In this document: positions 26,187 through 34,969 of the stretch, one piece after another | How the letters are laid out: each line of letters starts with the position of its first letter | Position numbering within the stretch: position 1 is the first letter of the stretch | Origin: JBOGVZ01 sp050692985 | Lineage (GTDB): Bacteria > Actinomycetota > UBA4738 > CALAEC01 | Assembly: GCA_050692985.1 (NCBI GenBank) | Contig: JBOGVZ010000049.1 | Span: 1 to 64,000 of the forward strand | DNA length: 64,000 nucleotides | Direction: 5' to 3' | Program-made: the position numbers and the translations under genes | The notes under the pieces: model-generated | What the model was told of the DNA's origin: nothing | Database searches by the model: none | The model's input: the letters and a program-made list of their open reading frames with translations, nothing else

Positions 26187-26215
26187 TTGCCGGCCGTCCG
26201 GACGGGCCCTATGAT
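26187..26215 (+). promoter_or_regulatory. Promoter of the class III aminotransferase / ABC ATPase operon
   Basis: TTGCCG (26187-26192) and TATGAT (26210-26215) are 17 bases apart. The start codon begins eight bases after the -10 box, with no ribosome site, so the mRNA is probably leaderless. Confidence 0.7.
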
Positions 26216-26216
26216 A

Positions 26217-26232
26217 TTGAACGATGGTTCAA
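26217..26232 (+). promoter_or_regulatory. TetR-type operator site B, perfect palindrome over the start codon
   Basis: TTGAACGATGGTTCAA is a perfect inverted repeat (TTGAAC-GATG-GTTCAA). The ATG in its centre is the start codon of the 26224 gene, so a bound repressor would cover the transcription start. It is the best-conserved copy of the repeated site. Confidence 0.75.
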
Positions 26233-27612
26233 AGAAAGGTCGCTCCGGACGCGCTGGCGAGGGACGTGGCCCGGCTGGAGGCCCTCATCGAGGAACAGGA
26301 GCGGCTGTTCGTCGAGCGCCAGCCCGGCTCCGCCGCCCTGGGGGACCGGGCCCGGCTGTCCCTGGCCGGAGGGGTCACCTCGTCGTGGCAGATCGCCCGC
26401 CCTCAGCCGGTGTGGATCAGCCACGGCCGGGGGTCCCGGGTCTTCGACGTGGACGGCGCCGAGTACGTCGACCTGCACGGCGGCTACGGGGTCAACCTGG
26501 TGGGCCACGGCCACCCCAAGATCGTGGAGGCGGTCCAGGCGCGGATCCCCGGAGGCAGCCACTTCGCCCAGCCCACCGAGGACGCCCTGCTGGTTGCGGA
26601 GGAGCTGCGTCGGAGGTGGGGACTGCCCCTGTGGCGCTTCACCAACTCCGGGACCGAGGCAACCATGGACGCGTTCCACCTGATGCGGGCCGCCACGGGG
26701 AGGGACCTGGTGGTCAAGGTCGAGGGCGGCTACCACGGGCACCACGACTCGGCCATGGTCTCCGTGTACAACCCGTTGGAGGAGCTGGGCCCCCCGGGGC
26801 GTCCGGCCAGCGCGGTCTCCGGCGCCGGCATCCCCGCATCGATCGTCGATCTCACCCTGGCGACACCGTTCAACGACGCCCGGACGCTGGAGAAGGTGCT
26901 GCAGGAGCGCCCGGGCCGGATCGCCGGGATGATCGTGGAGCCCATCATGATGAACGCCGGCATCATCCTTCCCGACGGCGGATACCTCCAGCGGATCCGG
27001 GACCTCCTCCACGACCACGGCGCGCTGCTGGCCTTCGACGAGGTGAAGACCGGGCTCACCGTGGGGCCGGCCGGGGCCACGGGCCTCATGGGGGTGACCC
27101 CCGATCTCGTCTGCCTGGCGAAGTCGCTGGGTGGCGGGCTCCCCTGCGGGGCCATCGGCGGCACGGAGCAGGTCATGGGTCTGATCGTGGAGGGGACCTA
27201 CGAGCAGGTGGGAACCTTCAACGGCAACCCGTTGACCGCGGCCGCGTCCCGCGCGGTGCTGACCGAGGTCCTCGACCCCGCCGCGTACGCCCACCTGGAC
27301 CGGCTCCGGCAGCGGATGGTGGCCGGCGCCCAGCGGGTCATCGAGGGCTGGGAGCTCCCCGGGCACGTGGTCGCCGTGGGAGCCAAGGGGTGCGTCACCT
27401 TCTCCCCGACCCCGGTCCGCGACTACCGCGATTTCCTGGCGATCGACGACCGATGGAGCCACTGCCACTGGCTCTTCCAGCACAACGGCGGGGTGTTCCT
27501 GCCTCCGTGGGGCAAGGCCGAGCAGTGGATGCTGTCGGTCCAGCACACCGAGGAGGACGCGGACCGCTTCCTTGACAACTTCGAGGCCTTCGGGCGAGCC
27601 TTGCGGCGATGA
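26224..27612 (+). CDS. Class III aminotransferase, glutamate-1-semialdehyde aminomutase-like
   Basis: A 462-residue PLP enzyme. It has an N-terminal helical extension, VWISHGRGSRVFDVDGAEY, LHGGYGVNLVGHGHPKI, FTNSGTEATMDAFHLMRA, FDEVKTGLTVGPAG and the PLP lysine in CLAKSLGGGLPCGA. The closest family is GSA aminomutase, but there are no heme genes nearby and the coupling to an ABC transporter ATPase (ATGA overlap with the next gene) points to transamination of an imported amine or amino acid. The start sits inside the palindromic operator. Substrate unknown. Confidence 0.85.
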   Translation: MVQRKVAPDALARDVARLEALIEEQERLFVERQPGSAALGDRARLSLAGGVTSSWQIARPQPVWISHGRGSRVFDVDGAEYVDLHGGYGVNLVGHGHPKIVEAVQARIPGGSHFAQPTEDALLVAEELRRRWGLPLWRFTNSGTEATMDAFHLMRAATGRDLVVKVEGGYHGHHDSAMVSVYNPLEELGPPGRPASAVSGAGIPASIVDLTLATPFNDARTLEKVLQERPGRIAGMIVEPIMMNAGIILPDGGYLQRIRDLLHDHGALLAFDEVKTGLTVGPAGATGLMGVTPDLVCLAKSLGGGLPCGAIGGTEQVMGLIVEGTYEQVGTFNGNPLTAAASRAVLTEVLDPAAYAHLDRLRQRMVAGAQRVIEGWELPGHVVAVGAKGCVTFSPTPVRDYRDFLAIDDRWSHCHWLFQHNGGVFLPPWGKAEQWMLSVQHTEEDADRFLDNFEAFGRALRR

Positions 27613-28736
27613 GCGGAGGGCACGTCAAGCTCGTCGGCCTGGTCAAGCGGTTCGACGACATCACCGCGGTGGACGGCATCAGCGTCGACATCCCCGCGGG
27701 CCAGTTCTTCTCACTCCTGGGCCCCTCCGGGTGCGGGAAGACGACCACGCTCCGGCTGATCGCCGGCTTCGAGCGCCCCGACGAGGGCAAGATCGTCCTC
27801 GACGGCGAGGACATGGCCCAGACCCCGCCGCACCGGCGGCCGGTCAACACGGTCTTCCAGAACTATGCCCTGTTCCCCCACCTCAACGTGCGGGACAACG
27901 TGGCCTTCGGGCTCCGCTTCCAGGAGGTCCCCCGGGACGAGGCTCGCCGGCGGGTGGCCGAGGCGCTCGGGCTGGTCCGGCTGGCGGGGTTCGAGCAGCG
28001 CAAGCCCACCCAGCTCTCGGGCGGCCAGCAACAGCGGGTGGCCCTGGCCCGATCGCTGGTCCTCAACCCCCGGGTCCTCCTGCTGGACGAGCCCCTGGGC
28101 TCCCTGGACGCCAAGCTCCGCAAGGCCCTCCAGATCGAGCTGAAGGCCATCCAGGAGCAGGTGGGTATCACGTTCGTCTACGTGACCCACGATCAGGAGG
28201 AGGCCCTGACGATGTCGGACCGCATCGCGGTGATGCACGACGGCCGCATCGTGCAGGTGGGCGGCCCCAAGGACGTGTACGAGGAGCCGGCCACCGCCTA
28301 CGTGGCCGACTTCCTGGGGGTCTCCAACCTGATGGACGCCCACGCCGAGGGCCCGGCCCCCGAGGGGGGGACCCGGATCTCCCTGGGGCAGTTCGAGCTG
28401 GTGGCCGCCTCCGGCGACCGGGACGCCAGCGGAGACGTAAAGATGGTCATCCGGCCCGAGCGGGTCCAGGTCGGCGACCAGGGCGAGCCCGGCCCCAACC
28501 GGATCCCGGGCATAGTCGACCGGACCGTCTACGTGGGGGCCATCATGCAGGTCATCATCCGCCTGCCGGAGGGCCAGACGGTCCAGGCCATGATCCCCAA
28601 CCGCGGCGAAGCCCACGGGTACGCCAGCGGCACCCCGGTGACCCTGCACCTCCCCCCGGAAGACCTCAGGGTGCTGGGCACCGACGACCGCTCCGACGCA
28701 GAGCGCGGCGAGGCGGCCGCCGCGGCCGCCTCCTGA
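27609..28736 (+). CDS. ABC transporter ATP-binding protein, PotA-like
   Basis: A 375-residue ATPase with Walker A GPSGCGKTT (about residue 39), Q-loop NYALFPHLNV, signature LSGGQQQRVALARS, Walker B VLLLDEPLGSLDAK and the switch His in VTHDQEEAL. A C-terminal TOBE domain follows (about 280-360). This matches the spermidine/putrescine/2-aminoethylphosphonate importer class. It overlaps the aminotransferase by 4 bp and converges on the permease genes, so the transporter subunits are split over two opposite operons that share the same type of operator. Confidence 0.92.
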   Translation: MSGGHVKLVGLVKRFDDITAVDGISVDIPAGQFFSLLGPSGCGKTTTLRLIAGFERPDEGKIVLDGEDMAQTPPHRRPVNTVFQNYALFPHLNVRDNVAFGLRFQEVPRDEARRRVAEALGLVRLAGFEQRKPTQLSGGQQQRVALARSLVLNPRVLLLDEPLGSLDAKLRKALQIELKAIQEQVGITFVYVTHDQEEALTMSDRIAVMHDGRIVQVGGPKDVYEEPATAYVADFLGVSNLMDAHAEGPAPEGGTRISLGQFELVAASGDRDASGDVKMVIRPERVQVGDQGEPGPNRIPGIVDRTVYVGAIMQVIIRLPEGQTVQAMIPNRGEAHGYASGTPVTLHLPPEDLRVLGTDDRSDAERGEAAAAAAS

Positions 28737-28737
28737 G

Positions 28738-29682
28738 CTAGACCTCCAGGCGGGCGAGCTCCTCCGCGGCCGAGCCGGCCCGCTGCTCGCGTCGGCGGGT
28801 CCGCCGAAGGACCAGGCCGGCGATGGTGATGATGATCAGCGTGCTGAACAGGAGTGCGCTGGCCAGGGCGTTGGTGGCCGGGGTGGGGCCCAGACGGGCC
28901 GCCGAGTACACGCGCACGGGGATCGTGACCGTGCCCGCGTCGCTCAAGAGGAACTGGCTGATCACGAAGTCGTCCAGCGACAGCGCCAGGGCCACCATGG
29001 CGCTGACGAAGATGGCCGGGCGGAGGAGCGGCAGGAGCACGTAGCGAAGGGCCTGGGCCCGCGAGGCGCCGAGGTCCATGGCCGCCTCCTCGTACTCCCG
29101 GCCGATGGCGAACAGCCGTCCCCGGACCACGATGACCACGAAGGAGATGGTGAACGTGACGTGGCCCAGGATCTGGGCGCCGGTGCCCAGGTCGATGAAG
29201 GGGATCATGTACACGAAGACCAGGAACAGGGAGACTCCCATGATGATCTCCGGCGTCACCAGCGGGAGCAGCATCAGGAAGTTGGCCGGCCTGGAGAGCC
29301 GTCCCCGCCACCGGGCCAGCCCGATGGCCAGGGTGACGCCCAGCGGGGTGGCGATCAGCATGTTGGCCGCGGCCAGCTTGAGGCTCTGGAACATGGCCGA
29401 TCGCATCGACGGGTCGTTCCAGATCGACAGGTCGGGGTCGCTGTACCACCAGCGGAGGGAGAAGCCCTGCCAAGCGCTGCGGGACCGCCCGGCGTTGAAG
29501 GAGAACACCACGGCGATCACCACCGGCACCAGCGACCAGATGATGAACAGCCAGGTCCAGATGCTCAGGAACCGGGGCTGCCCCCAGGGGTTCCGTATCC
29601 AGCCGCCCAGGCGCCCGGCCACGGTCCGCGGCCGGCCCACCTCCACGGGGAGGGGGGCCCGGACGACGGTCTCGGTGCTCAC
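28738..29682 (-). CDS. ABC transporter permease, PotC-like
   Basis: A 314-residue inner-membrane protein with about six membrane helices (for example WTWLFIIWSLVPVVIAVVFS near residue 45). Its cytoplasmic coupling loop is EEAAMDLGASRAQALRYVLL, the EAA motif of type I importers. It begins with a GTG overlapping the preceding permease stop as GTGA. With the PotB-, PotD- and PotA-like proteins it forms a polyamine-type importer. It lies last in the tetR-potD-potB-potC order. Confidence 0.92.
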   Translation of the reverse strand: MSTETVVRAPLPVEVGRPRTVAGRLGGWIRNPWGQPRFLSIWTWLFIIWSLVPVVIAVVFSFNAGRSRSAWQGFSLRWWYSDPDLSIWNDPSMRSAMFQSLKLAAANMLIATPLGVTLAIGLARWRGRLSRPANFLMLLPLVTPEIIMGVSLFLVFVYMIPFIDLGTGAQILGHVTFTISFVVIVVRGRLFAIGREYEEAAMDLGASRAQALRYVLLPLLRPAIFVSAMVALALSLDDFVISQFLLSDAGTVTIPVRVYSAARLGPTPATNALASALLFSTLIIITIAGLVLRRTRRREQRAGSAAEELARLEV

Positions 29683-30587
29683 CGGACCGCCTCCCGCTGG
29701 GCCCGCAGGATGCTGAACAGGTAGTAGAGCATCAGGAGGGCAACGAAAAGCATCAGGATCAGGGTCAGGGCGGCGGCCCCCGGCTGGCTGACGCCGATCC
29801 CCAAGCTGTCGGCGATCTCGCTCCCGATCAGCCGTACCGCCGGCCGCCCGTCCCCCATGAGCTGGGGGGTGTAGTAGTCGCCGAACATCGGCAGGGTGAT
29901 GATCACCAGCCCCGCGAGGATGCCGTACTTGGACAGGGGCAGGGTCACCCGGACGAACGCCCAGAACGGGCTGGCGCCCAGGTCCCGGGCGGCCTCGATC
30001 ACGCTCTTGTCGATCCGGTCGAGGGCCGCGTACAGGGGAAGGATGAAGTACGGGATGTACCCGTAGACGAGGCCCAGGATCACCGTCTCAGGGTTGCCGG
30101 CCAGCCAGTTCCGGGGCTCGCCCAGGATGCCCACCCCGGTGAGGATCTGGTTGATGAAGCCGCCGGTGTCCAGGAGGCTCCGCCAGGCGAACATCCGCAT
30201 GATGTAGTTGATCCAGAAGGGAGCCAGGATCAGCACGAGGAGGAGGATCTTCCAGCGACCGGCCCGCCGGGCCACGTAGTACGCCACCGGGTAGCCCACC
30301 AGGAGGCACAGCCCCGCGGCGACGGCCACGAAGAGGATCGTCCGCAGGAAGAGCTCGCCCAGCCGGCCCCCGAAGATGTCCTCGAAGATGACGCCGAAGA
30401 CGTCGGGGTTCCACTGGATCGGGTTCCACTGGGGGTCGGGGACCAGGAGGATGGGATGCAGCCCTCCCATGGCCACCGAGAAGATCGCGTAGAAGGGCGT
30501 CAGGAACAGCAGGACCAGCCACAGGACGCCGGGAGCGGCCAGGGTCGGCCAGATCCCCCGCCGCTCCCCGACGACCCGCTCCTTCAG
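29679..30587 (-). CDS. ABC transporter permease, PotB-like, probable CTG start
   Basis: A permease of about 302 residues with the EAA loop IEAARDLGASPFWAFVRVTL and six helices. The first ATG/GTG in frame (GTG at 30476) would cut off the first helix. The frame before it clearly encodes ERVVGERRGIWPTLAAPG then VLWLVLLFLTPFYAIF. No ATG, GTG or TTG lies there, so I place the start at a CTG at 30587, six bases after AGGAAGG and ten bases after the PotD-like stop codon. It pairs with the PotC-like permease downstream (4-bp overlap). A missed upstream start or sequence error is the alternative. Confidence 0.8.
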   Translation of the reverse strand: MKERVVGERRGIWPTLAAPGVLWLVLLFLTPFYAIFSVAMGGLHPILLVPDPQWNPIQWNPDVFGVIFEDIFGGRLGELFLRTILFVAVAAGLCLLVGYPVAYYVARRAGRWKILLLVLILAPFWINYIMRMFAWRSLLDTGGFINQILTGVGILGEPRNWLAGNPETVILGLVYGYIPYFILPLYAALDRIDKSVIEAARDLGASPFWAFVRVTLPLSKYGILAGLVIITLPMFGDYYTPQLMGDGRPAVRLIGSEIADSLGIGVSQPGAAALTLILMLFVALLMLYYLFSILRAQREAVR

Positions 30588-30597
30588 TGCCGCCTTC

Positions 30598-31896
30598 CTA
30601 GCCGCCAGCCTTTACCTCCGACCAGGCCCGGAGCCAGAGCGCCTCGGCCTCGGGGGTCAGTTGCACCGGTGCCTGCCCCATCTGGAAGTCCTCCTCCAGG
30701 ACCACCGTGGAGCTCACGTACTCCGGGATGTATCCGTCGCTCACCAGGCTCTCGGGCTCCAGCCCCTGGAGCGGCGGCTGGTAGAGCACCCAGCTGAAGT
30801 TCTTCAACGCCACGTCCCGGTCGAGCATGTAGTTCAGGAACATGTGCGCCAGCACCGGGTGCTCGGCGTTCCGGGGGATGCCCATGGCGTCGTTGGACAC
30901 GTACCCTCCGTTGAACGACGAGTTCTTCGGCGGCCACATCCACCGAAGAACCGTGGGGTCCACCCCCTTGGGGGCGTAGTAGGGAGCCGCGGCCACATCG
31001 CCCGACCAGGCGTGGTGGAGCCCCAGCTTCGCCTCGGGGAGCTGGATGTACGCGCCGTCGATGGTGAACGCCATGTTCAGGGCGTTCACCGCCTCCACCA
31101 GGCCGTCCTTTGCCCGGGTGACCAGGTCGGCGTCGCCGCTGTTGATGTCGGTCTCCCCCAGGTGGTAGATGCCCACGCCGATCGTCTCCCGGTAGTCGTC
31201 GTACAGCCCGGTGATGTCGGCGTTGGCCGGGTCCCAGAACACGTCCCAGGGGTTGTCGAAGTCCTCCGGGGTGGACTTGGCCATGTCCTCCCGCCAGCCG
31301 ATCCCGGTCTCGTAGACGGTGTACGGCACCGTGTACCGGGACTCTTGGTCGTAGTACGGGCTGGACAGCCGCGGCCAGATGTTCGGCTCGAGGTTCGGGA
31401 GGTAGTCGTGGTTCAGCGGCTGGAGCAGCTTCCCCGCGATCAGCTTGGGGATGTTCTCCGCCGTCGGGAAGAAGATGTCGAAGGCCACCTCGCCCGACTG
31501 GAGCTTCTGGATCCCCTCCTCCAGGTTGAAGAACGTGCTGAGCTCGAACTCGACCCCGAACTCCTCCTGGAAGTCCTTCAACACCCGGGGCCAGATGTAG
31601 TCGGCCCAGTTGTACAGGCGCAGCGGGCCTGGCTCGGGATCGAGGCCCGAGTCGATCGCCGGGTTGTCGTCGAAGAGCGGTTGGGTCACCGGGTTCTCGG
31701 GGGTCCCGATCCGCAGGCCCCCATTCCCGCCGCCTCCGGTGAACGGGCCCTGCCCTCCGCCGCAGGCCGCCAGCCATGCCGCGGCCAGCGCCGACCCCCC
31801 GGTCATCCGCAGGAACTCCCTCCGGCTGACCGGCCGGCCCCACGGCCACCCCCCTCCCCGCCGCCTGGACCCTCCCTGGCGGGGATGAAAGACCAT
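30598..31896 (-). CDS. PotD-like substrate-binding lipoprotein with Tat signal
   Basis: A 432-residue extracellular solute-binding protein. The N-terminus has a twin-arginine motif (SRREFLRMTGG) and a lipobox ending LAAC, so it is a Tat-exported lipoprotein. The mature part has LRLYNWADYIWPRVLKDF and VAFDIFFPTAENIPKLI, as in PotD/PotF polyamine-binding proteins, and ends with VQLTPEAEALWLRAWSEVK. It would capture a cationic amine outside the membrane for the PotB/PotC-like channel. GAGGAGGT lies upstream of the ATG. It follows tetR by 24 bases. Confidence 0.93.
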   Translation of the reverse strand: MVFHPRQGGSRRRGGGWPWGRPVSRREFLRMTGGSALAAAWLAACGGGQGPFTGGGGNGGLRIGTPENPVTQPLFDDNPAIDSGLDPEPGPLRLYNWADYIWPRVLKDFQEEFGVEFELSTFFNLEEGIQKLQSGEVAFDIFFPTAENIPKLIAGKLLQPLNHDYLPNLEPNIWPRLSSPYYDQESRYTVPYTVYETGIGWREDMAKSTPEDFDNPWDVFWDPANADITGLYDDYRETIGVGIYHLGETDINSGDADLVTRAKDGLVEAVNALNMAFTIDGAYIQLPEAKLGLHHAWSGDVAAAPYYAPKGVDPTVLRWMWPPKNSSFNGGYVSNDAMGIPRNAEHPVLAHMFLNYMLDRDVALKNFSWVLYQPPLQGLEPESLVSDGYIPEYVSSTVVLEEDFQMGQAPVQLTPEAEALWLRAWSEVKAGG

Positions 31897-31920
31897 CGAG
31901 ACCTCCTCTCTGGCGCGCTG

Positions 31921-32580
31921 CTACTTCCTGCCCCTCCTGCCGCCGGCGGTGACCGGCGTCTTCCGGAGGGCGGCGTCGGTTTCGAACCCCAATTCCCGAC
32001 CGGCCGTCTCCAGGGCCATCCGCCGGGCCCGGTCCGTGGTACAGGCCGGGTCGCGGAGGACCACCTGGATGGCCAGCCCGTCGATCAGCGAGGCCAGCCG
32101 AAGGGCGAACGTTTCCGCTTCGACGTCGGCGAACTCGCCCGCCCGCTGGCCGTCCCGGACCACGTCGGAGATGGTGTCTCGCCACCGGCGGTCCAGCGCC
32201 TCCCGCTTCCGGGCGACCTCCGGGTCGCGGAGGGCACGAGACCACAACTCCAGCCACAGGACCCAGTCGCCGAGGGTGTCGCCGGCTCGATCGGGACGCG
32301 GCAACGCCAGGTCGATGAGCCGGACCAGACGGTCGCGGGCTCGCTCCAGCTTGGCGAGCTCGTGGAAGGTCTCCAGGTAGAACCGATCGTCGGCGAAGGT
32401 CAGGGCCTCGGTCAGGAGGTGGTCCTTCGATCCGAAGTAGTAGAGGACCAGGGCCGCGCTCACTCCGGCCCGCGCGCCGATATCCGCTACCCGAGTGTCG
32501 CTCAGCCCGCGGTCCGCGATCACGAGCGCGGCAGCCTCGAGGATCTGCTGTCGGCGCTGGCGCGTCAGCCTGGGGGCCAT
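31921..32580 (-). CDS. TetR-family repressor, BetI-type
   Basis: A 219-residue regulator. The N-terminal helix-turn-helix (about residues 10-55) has ILEAAALVIADRGLSDTRVA, DIGARAGVSAALVLYYFGSK and DHLLTEAL. The C-terminus (WRDTISDVVRDGQRAGEFAD, then LASLIDGLAIQVVL) matches the BetI-like ligand domain. A copy of the repeated 16-base site lies 14 bases before its ATG, as expected for autorepression. It leads the potD-potB-potC operon. I infer it is the local regulator of the five divergent regions carrying this site; a ligand derived from the imported amine is likely. Confidence 0.9.
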   Translation of the reverse strand: MAPRLTRQRRQQILEAAALVIADRGLSDTRVADIGARAGVSAALVLYYFGSKDHLLTEALTFADDRFYLETFHELAKLERARDRLVRLIDLALPRPDRAGDTLGDWVLWLELWSRALRDPEVARKREALDRRWRDTISDVVRDGQRAGEFADVEAETFALRLASLIDGLAIQVVLRDPACTTDRARRMALETAGRELGFETDAALRKTPVTAGGRRGRK

Positions 32581-32593
32581 TGCCCTCCCGTGT

Positions 32594-32609
32594 TTGTACG
32601 TCCATTCAA
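32594..32609 (+). promoter_or_regulatory. TetR-type operator site C (before tetR)
   Basis: TTGTACGTCCATTCAA, one base off the common left half and with an exact right half, 14 bases upstream of the tetR ATG. It probably mediates autorepression and control of the binding-protein/permease operon. Confidence 0.65.
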
Positions 32610-32667
32610 TGAAGTCGGTCGCCGGATGTCAAGGCAAGGCGGGCCGTTCCGCCTCCCGAGGCCCGGG

Positions 32668-32697
32668 TACACTCATTCGAGTTGAACGGCCACTCAG
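32668..32697 (+). promoter_or_regulatory. Promoter and TetR-type operator site D (acyl-CoA synthetase)
   Basis: TACACT (32668-32673) is a -10 box. TTGAACGGCCACTCAG (32682-32697) begins eight bases later, the same spacing as at site B, and its first three bases are the likely TTG start codon of the downstream gene. Confidence 0.6.
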
Positions 32698-34817
32698 ATT
32701 CCGCCGGGGCCAGGACCGGGGCGACGAGCGCCACCACGGCCCTCCGGGGCATGCTCGAGGCACGCTCGGTGGCCGTGGTGGGGGCCAGTGCCCGGCCCGG
32801 GTCCCCCGGGGAGCAGATGGTGCTCCAGCTCCTCCGGGGCGGGTTCGAAGGTCCCGTGTATCCCGTGAACCCCAGGTACCCGGAGGTCCTGGGGGTGCCG
32901 TGCTTCCCATCCCTCGGCGACCTCCCCGGCCCGGTGGACCTGGTCCTCGTGGGGGTGCCCAACGCCGCGCTGGAGGAGCAGCTTCGGGCCGCCGCGAGGA
33001 TCGGCGCGGGCGCGGCGGTCATCTTCGCCAGCGCCCACGAGGACCCCCGCCCCGGCGTGGCGCCGCTGACCGACCGGCTGGCGGCGATCGCCGCACGGGC
33101 CGGGATGCGCATCTGCGGTGCGAACTGCATGGGGTTCGTGAACCTGGAGCGGCGGCTCCGGGCGCTGGCCTTCCACGAGCGGGAGGACCTCGAGCCCGGG
33201 CCGGTGGCCATGGTCAGCCACTCCGGGTCCGCGTTCAGCGCGCTGCTGCACAACCAACGGGGACTGCGATTCAACCTGGCCGTTTCGGCGGGCCAGGAGC
33301 TCACGACCACCATGGCCGACTACCTGGCCTACGCGGTGGAGCAACCGTCCACGCGCGCGGTGGCGCTGTTCCTGGAGACCGTGCGGGACCCCGAGGCCTT
33401 CCGCGCTGCGCTCGACCGCGCCGGCGAGCGAGACGTGCCGGTGGTGGCCCTCACGGCGGGAAGGGAGGAAGCGGCCAGGCCGCTCGTCGAGGCCCACTCC
33501 GGGGCCCTGGCCGGCGAGGACGCAGCCTACCAGGCCCTGTTCGAGTCGCACGGTGTGATCCCGGTCGGGAGCCTCGACGAGATGTCCGACGTCCTGGAGC
33601 TCCTGGCCGCCGGCCGGCGGGCCGGCCCCGGCGGGCTGGCCTCGATCCACGACTCCGGAGGCGAGCGGGCCCACCTGGTGGACGCGGCCGCCGAGGAGGG
33701 CGTGGCGTTGGCGGACATCTCGGAGGACACCCGCGGACGGCTGTCCGAGCTCCTGGAGCCGGGACTGCCCCCGGTCAACCCCCTGGACGCCTGGGGGACC
33801 GGCCGCGACTACGAGCGGATCTTCGCGGAGTGCACCCGGGCCCTCGCCGGTGACCCCGACACCGCGGCCATGGCCTTCGCCGTGGACCTCTCCGGGGAGG
33901 ACCTCGAGCCGGGCTATACGCGGGTGGCCCTGGAGGTCTTGCCGGAGACGGACAAGCCGTTCGCCGTGCTGGCGAACCTCCGCAGCGCCATCGACCAGGG
34001 CCGGGCCGCCGAGCTGCGCGCTGCCGGGATCCCCGTGCTCGAGGGGACCATCACCGGGCTGGCCGCCTTCCGGGCGCTGTTCGACCATCGGGATCACCGC
34101 GCCCTCCCCCCGCTTCGCCCTCCGGATCCTGCCCCGCCCGATGTCCGGGACCGGTGGCGCCGCCGGCTGGTCCGCCCGGACCCGGTGGGGGAGCTCGACA
34201 CCCTGGCCCTCTTGAGCGACTACGGGATCCCGACCGTGGCCGCGGAGGCCGCTACCGACGCGGCGGAGGCGGTCGCCGCCGGCCACCGCATCGGGTGGCC
34301 GGTGGCGTTGAAGACGGCAGCGCCGGGCGTCGGCCACAAGACCGACGCCGGCGGGGTGGTCCTGGGGATCGAGGGCCCCCAGGAGCTCGATCACGCGTAC
34401 CGGGGCCTGGCCGGCCGGCTCGGCCCCCGGGTGACGGTGGCGGCCATGGCCCCGCCCGGGGTGGAGATGGGCCTGGGGATCGTCCGGGACATCCAGTTCG
34501 GCCCGCTGGTGATGGTGGCGGCCGGCGGCGAGCTCATCGAAGTGCTGCGGGACCGGCGGATGGGCCTGCCCCCGCTGGACGACCTCCGGGCCCGGCGGCT
34601 CCTTGACCGGCTTGCGCTCCGCCCTCTCCTCGACGGGGTCCGGGGGCGCCCCGCCGCGGACGTCGACGCGGTGGCCCGCGCCATCGTCCGGCTCTCGGCG
34701 GTGGCCGTCGACCTCGGCGACCTCCTCGAAGCGGTCGACGTGAACCCGCTGATCTGCGGTCCCCGTGGCTGCGTGGCCGTGGACGCCCTGGCCATCCCGG
34801 TCCGACCGGCCGGCTAG
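32682..34817 (+). CDS. NDP-forming acyl-CoA synthetase (acetate-CoA ligase family)
   Basis: A fused protein of 711 residues. It has a CoA-binding Rossmann domain (ARSVAVVGASARPGSPGEQM, about residues 27-120), a succinyl-CoA-synthetase-like domain (VAMVSHSGSAFSALL; about 140-430), and a C-terminal ATP-grasp domain (GIPTVAAEAATDAAEAV; about 500-711, ending EAVDVNPLICGPRG). Such enzymes activate acids to CoA thioesters with ATP or GTP, giving NDP and phosphate. The start is taken as the TTG at 32682 in the operator; the first in-frame ATG is at 32751. It could activate the carbon skeleton left after amine removal; substrate unknown. Confidence 0.85.
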   Translation: MNGHSDSAGARTGATSATTALRGMLEARSVAVVGASARPGSPGEQMVLQLLRGGFEGPVYPVNPRYPEVLGVPCFPSLGDLPGPVDLVLVGVPNAALEEQLRAAARIGAGAAVIFASAHEDPRPGVAPLTDRLAAIAARAGMRICGANCMGFVNLERRLRALAFHEREDLEPGPVAMVSHSGSAFSALLHNQRGLRFNLAVSAGQELTTTMADYLAYAVEQPSTRAVALFLETVRDPEAFRAALDRAGERDVPVVALTAGREEAARPLVEAHSGALAGEDAAYQALFESHGVIPVGSLDEMSDVLELLAAGRRAGPGGLASIHDSGGERAHLVDAAAEEGVALADISEDTRGRLSELLEPGLPPVNPLDAWGTGRDYERIFAECTRALAGDPDTAAMAFAVDLSGEDLEPGYTRVALEVLPETDKPFAVLANLRSAIDQGRAAELRAAGIPVLEGTITGLAAFRALFDHRDHRALPPLRPPDPAPPDVRDRWRRRLVRPDPVGELDTLALLSDYGIPTVAAEAATDAAEAVAAGHRIGWPVALKTAAPGVGHKTDAGGVVLGIEGPQELDHAYRGLAGRLGPRVTVAAMAPPGVEMGLGIVRDIQFGPLVMVAAGGELIEVLRDRRMGLPPLDDLRARRLLDRLALRPLLDGVRGRPAADVDAVARAIVRLSAVAVDLGDLLEAVDVNPLICGPRGCVAVDALAIPVRPAG

Positions 34818-34920
34818 CGCCGACATCTCGCCGATGCCCTCAACCGGATGAGGCCGCGGCGAGCCCCGGAGCGGTGCACCTCTTGCGGAGCCGAGCCTGA
34901 GCCAGGGAGCTCGAAGCGCG

Positions 34921-34969
34921 GCGGGAAACGCGTGGCCCGAGGGCCCGGATGGACGCGCGTTTCGCCCGC
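34921..34969. terminator. Nested inverted repeat between convergent genes, possible bidirectional terminator
   Basis: GCGGGAAACGCG (34921-34932) pairs with CGCGTTTCGCCCGC (34956-34969) with a two-base bulge and encloses a second GGCC/GGCC hairpin. It lies in the 257-bp gap between convergent genes. The gap also repeats GCGGCGAGCCCCGG at 34856-34869 and 35017-35030. No T run is seen, so a different structured element remains possible. Confidence 0.45.

Noticed and set aside
32694..34826. A 710-codon open frame on the minus strand
   Set aside because: It mirrors the acyl-CoA synthetase in antisense. The plus-strand frame has clear CoA-binding and ATP-grasp motifs.
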